Below are positions 5,300-5,376 of a stretch of DNA of 5,376 nt, one piece after another (position 1 is the stretch's first letter; every line of letters begins with the position of its first letter). The stretch is from Schlesneria sp. (GTDB lineage Bacteria; Planctomycetota; Planctomycetia; Planctomycetales; Planctomycetaceae). A program made the position numbers and the translations under genes. The notes beneath the pieces were generated by a model, which saw only the letters and a program-made list of their open reading frames with translations, made no database searches and was not told the origin of the DNA. The stretch is taken from NCBI GenBank assembly GCA_025353525.1, contig JANXOO010000556.1:1-5376 (forward strand). The letters are read 5' to 3'.

Positions 5300-5376
5300 A
5301 CGAGCGTTGACGCGACAAACAGATTCTGCGCCGACACTTGCTACGTTAAATCCGCGATCGACCGGTTACCACAAAA
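5300..5376. other. Upstream region of the O-antigen ligase-like gene
   Basis: These 77 bases, cut by the window edge, precede the ligase-like gene. I see no clear -35/-10 pair, no Shine-Dalgarno site and no operator-like repeat. The gene may be transcribed from a promoter or operon lying further to the right. Confidence 0.4.

Overview
The window looks like accessory DNA from a bacterium of the Planctomycetota. This is an inference: the style of the ABC permease, the weak or absent Shine-Dalgarno sites before the two large genes, the use of GTG starts and the intergenic repeat all fit, but no marker gene settles it. Almost all coding is on the minus strand, so the window is best read from its right end to its left.

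Right half (about 2317-5299): two membrane-protein genes lie in the same direction with a gap of about 60 bases, probably one transcription unit. The upstream gene encodes an O-antigen ligase/polymerase-family protein (Wzy_C/WaaL-like) with its characteristic loop motifs. The downstream gene encodes a duplicated ABC-2-type permease with no ATPase gene visible here. Together they suggest cell-surface polysaccharide or envelope export, but neither substrate nor partner can be read from this DNA.

Middle (about 1747-2316): roughly 570 bases without a convincing gene. It holds two inverted copies of a repeat of about 110 bp, sharing a perfect 28-bp core. Each copy carries a small stem-loop at the matching place, and the two stem-loops differ by a compensatory base pair. 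A plausible sigma-70-type promoter follows, pointing left.

Left third (about 181-1730): a compressed and apparently decaying phage-type replication module. Its first gene encodes a winged-helix replisome-organiser/initiator-like protein (GTG start, strong ribosome-binding site). It is coupled by an ATGA overlap to a reading frame that begins like a DnaB helicase N-terminal domain but soon loses all resemblance. Two very small frames follow, one a zinc-ribbon protein, and then a frameshifted small gene. The organiser seems to have lost about ten residues near its C-terminus.

Extreme left (1-210): the 3' end of a plus-strand gene entering from outside the window. Its coding signal changes frame at a run of nine A residues, so it is either broken or expressed by slippage. 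It converges on the replication remnant and may be the end of a transposase, a weak call.

No complete new defence system or other intact undescribed system is evident. The most distinctive items are the inverted repeat pair with a covarying hairpin, the truncated replication module and the A9 frame switch.
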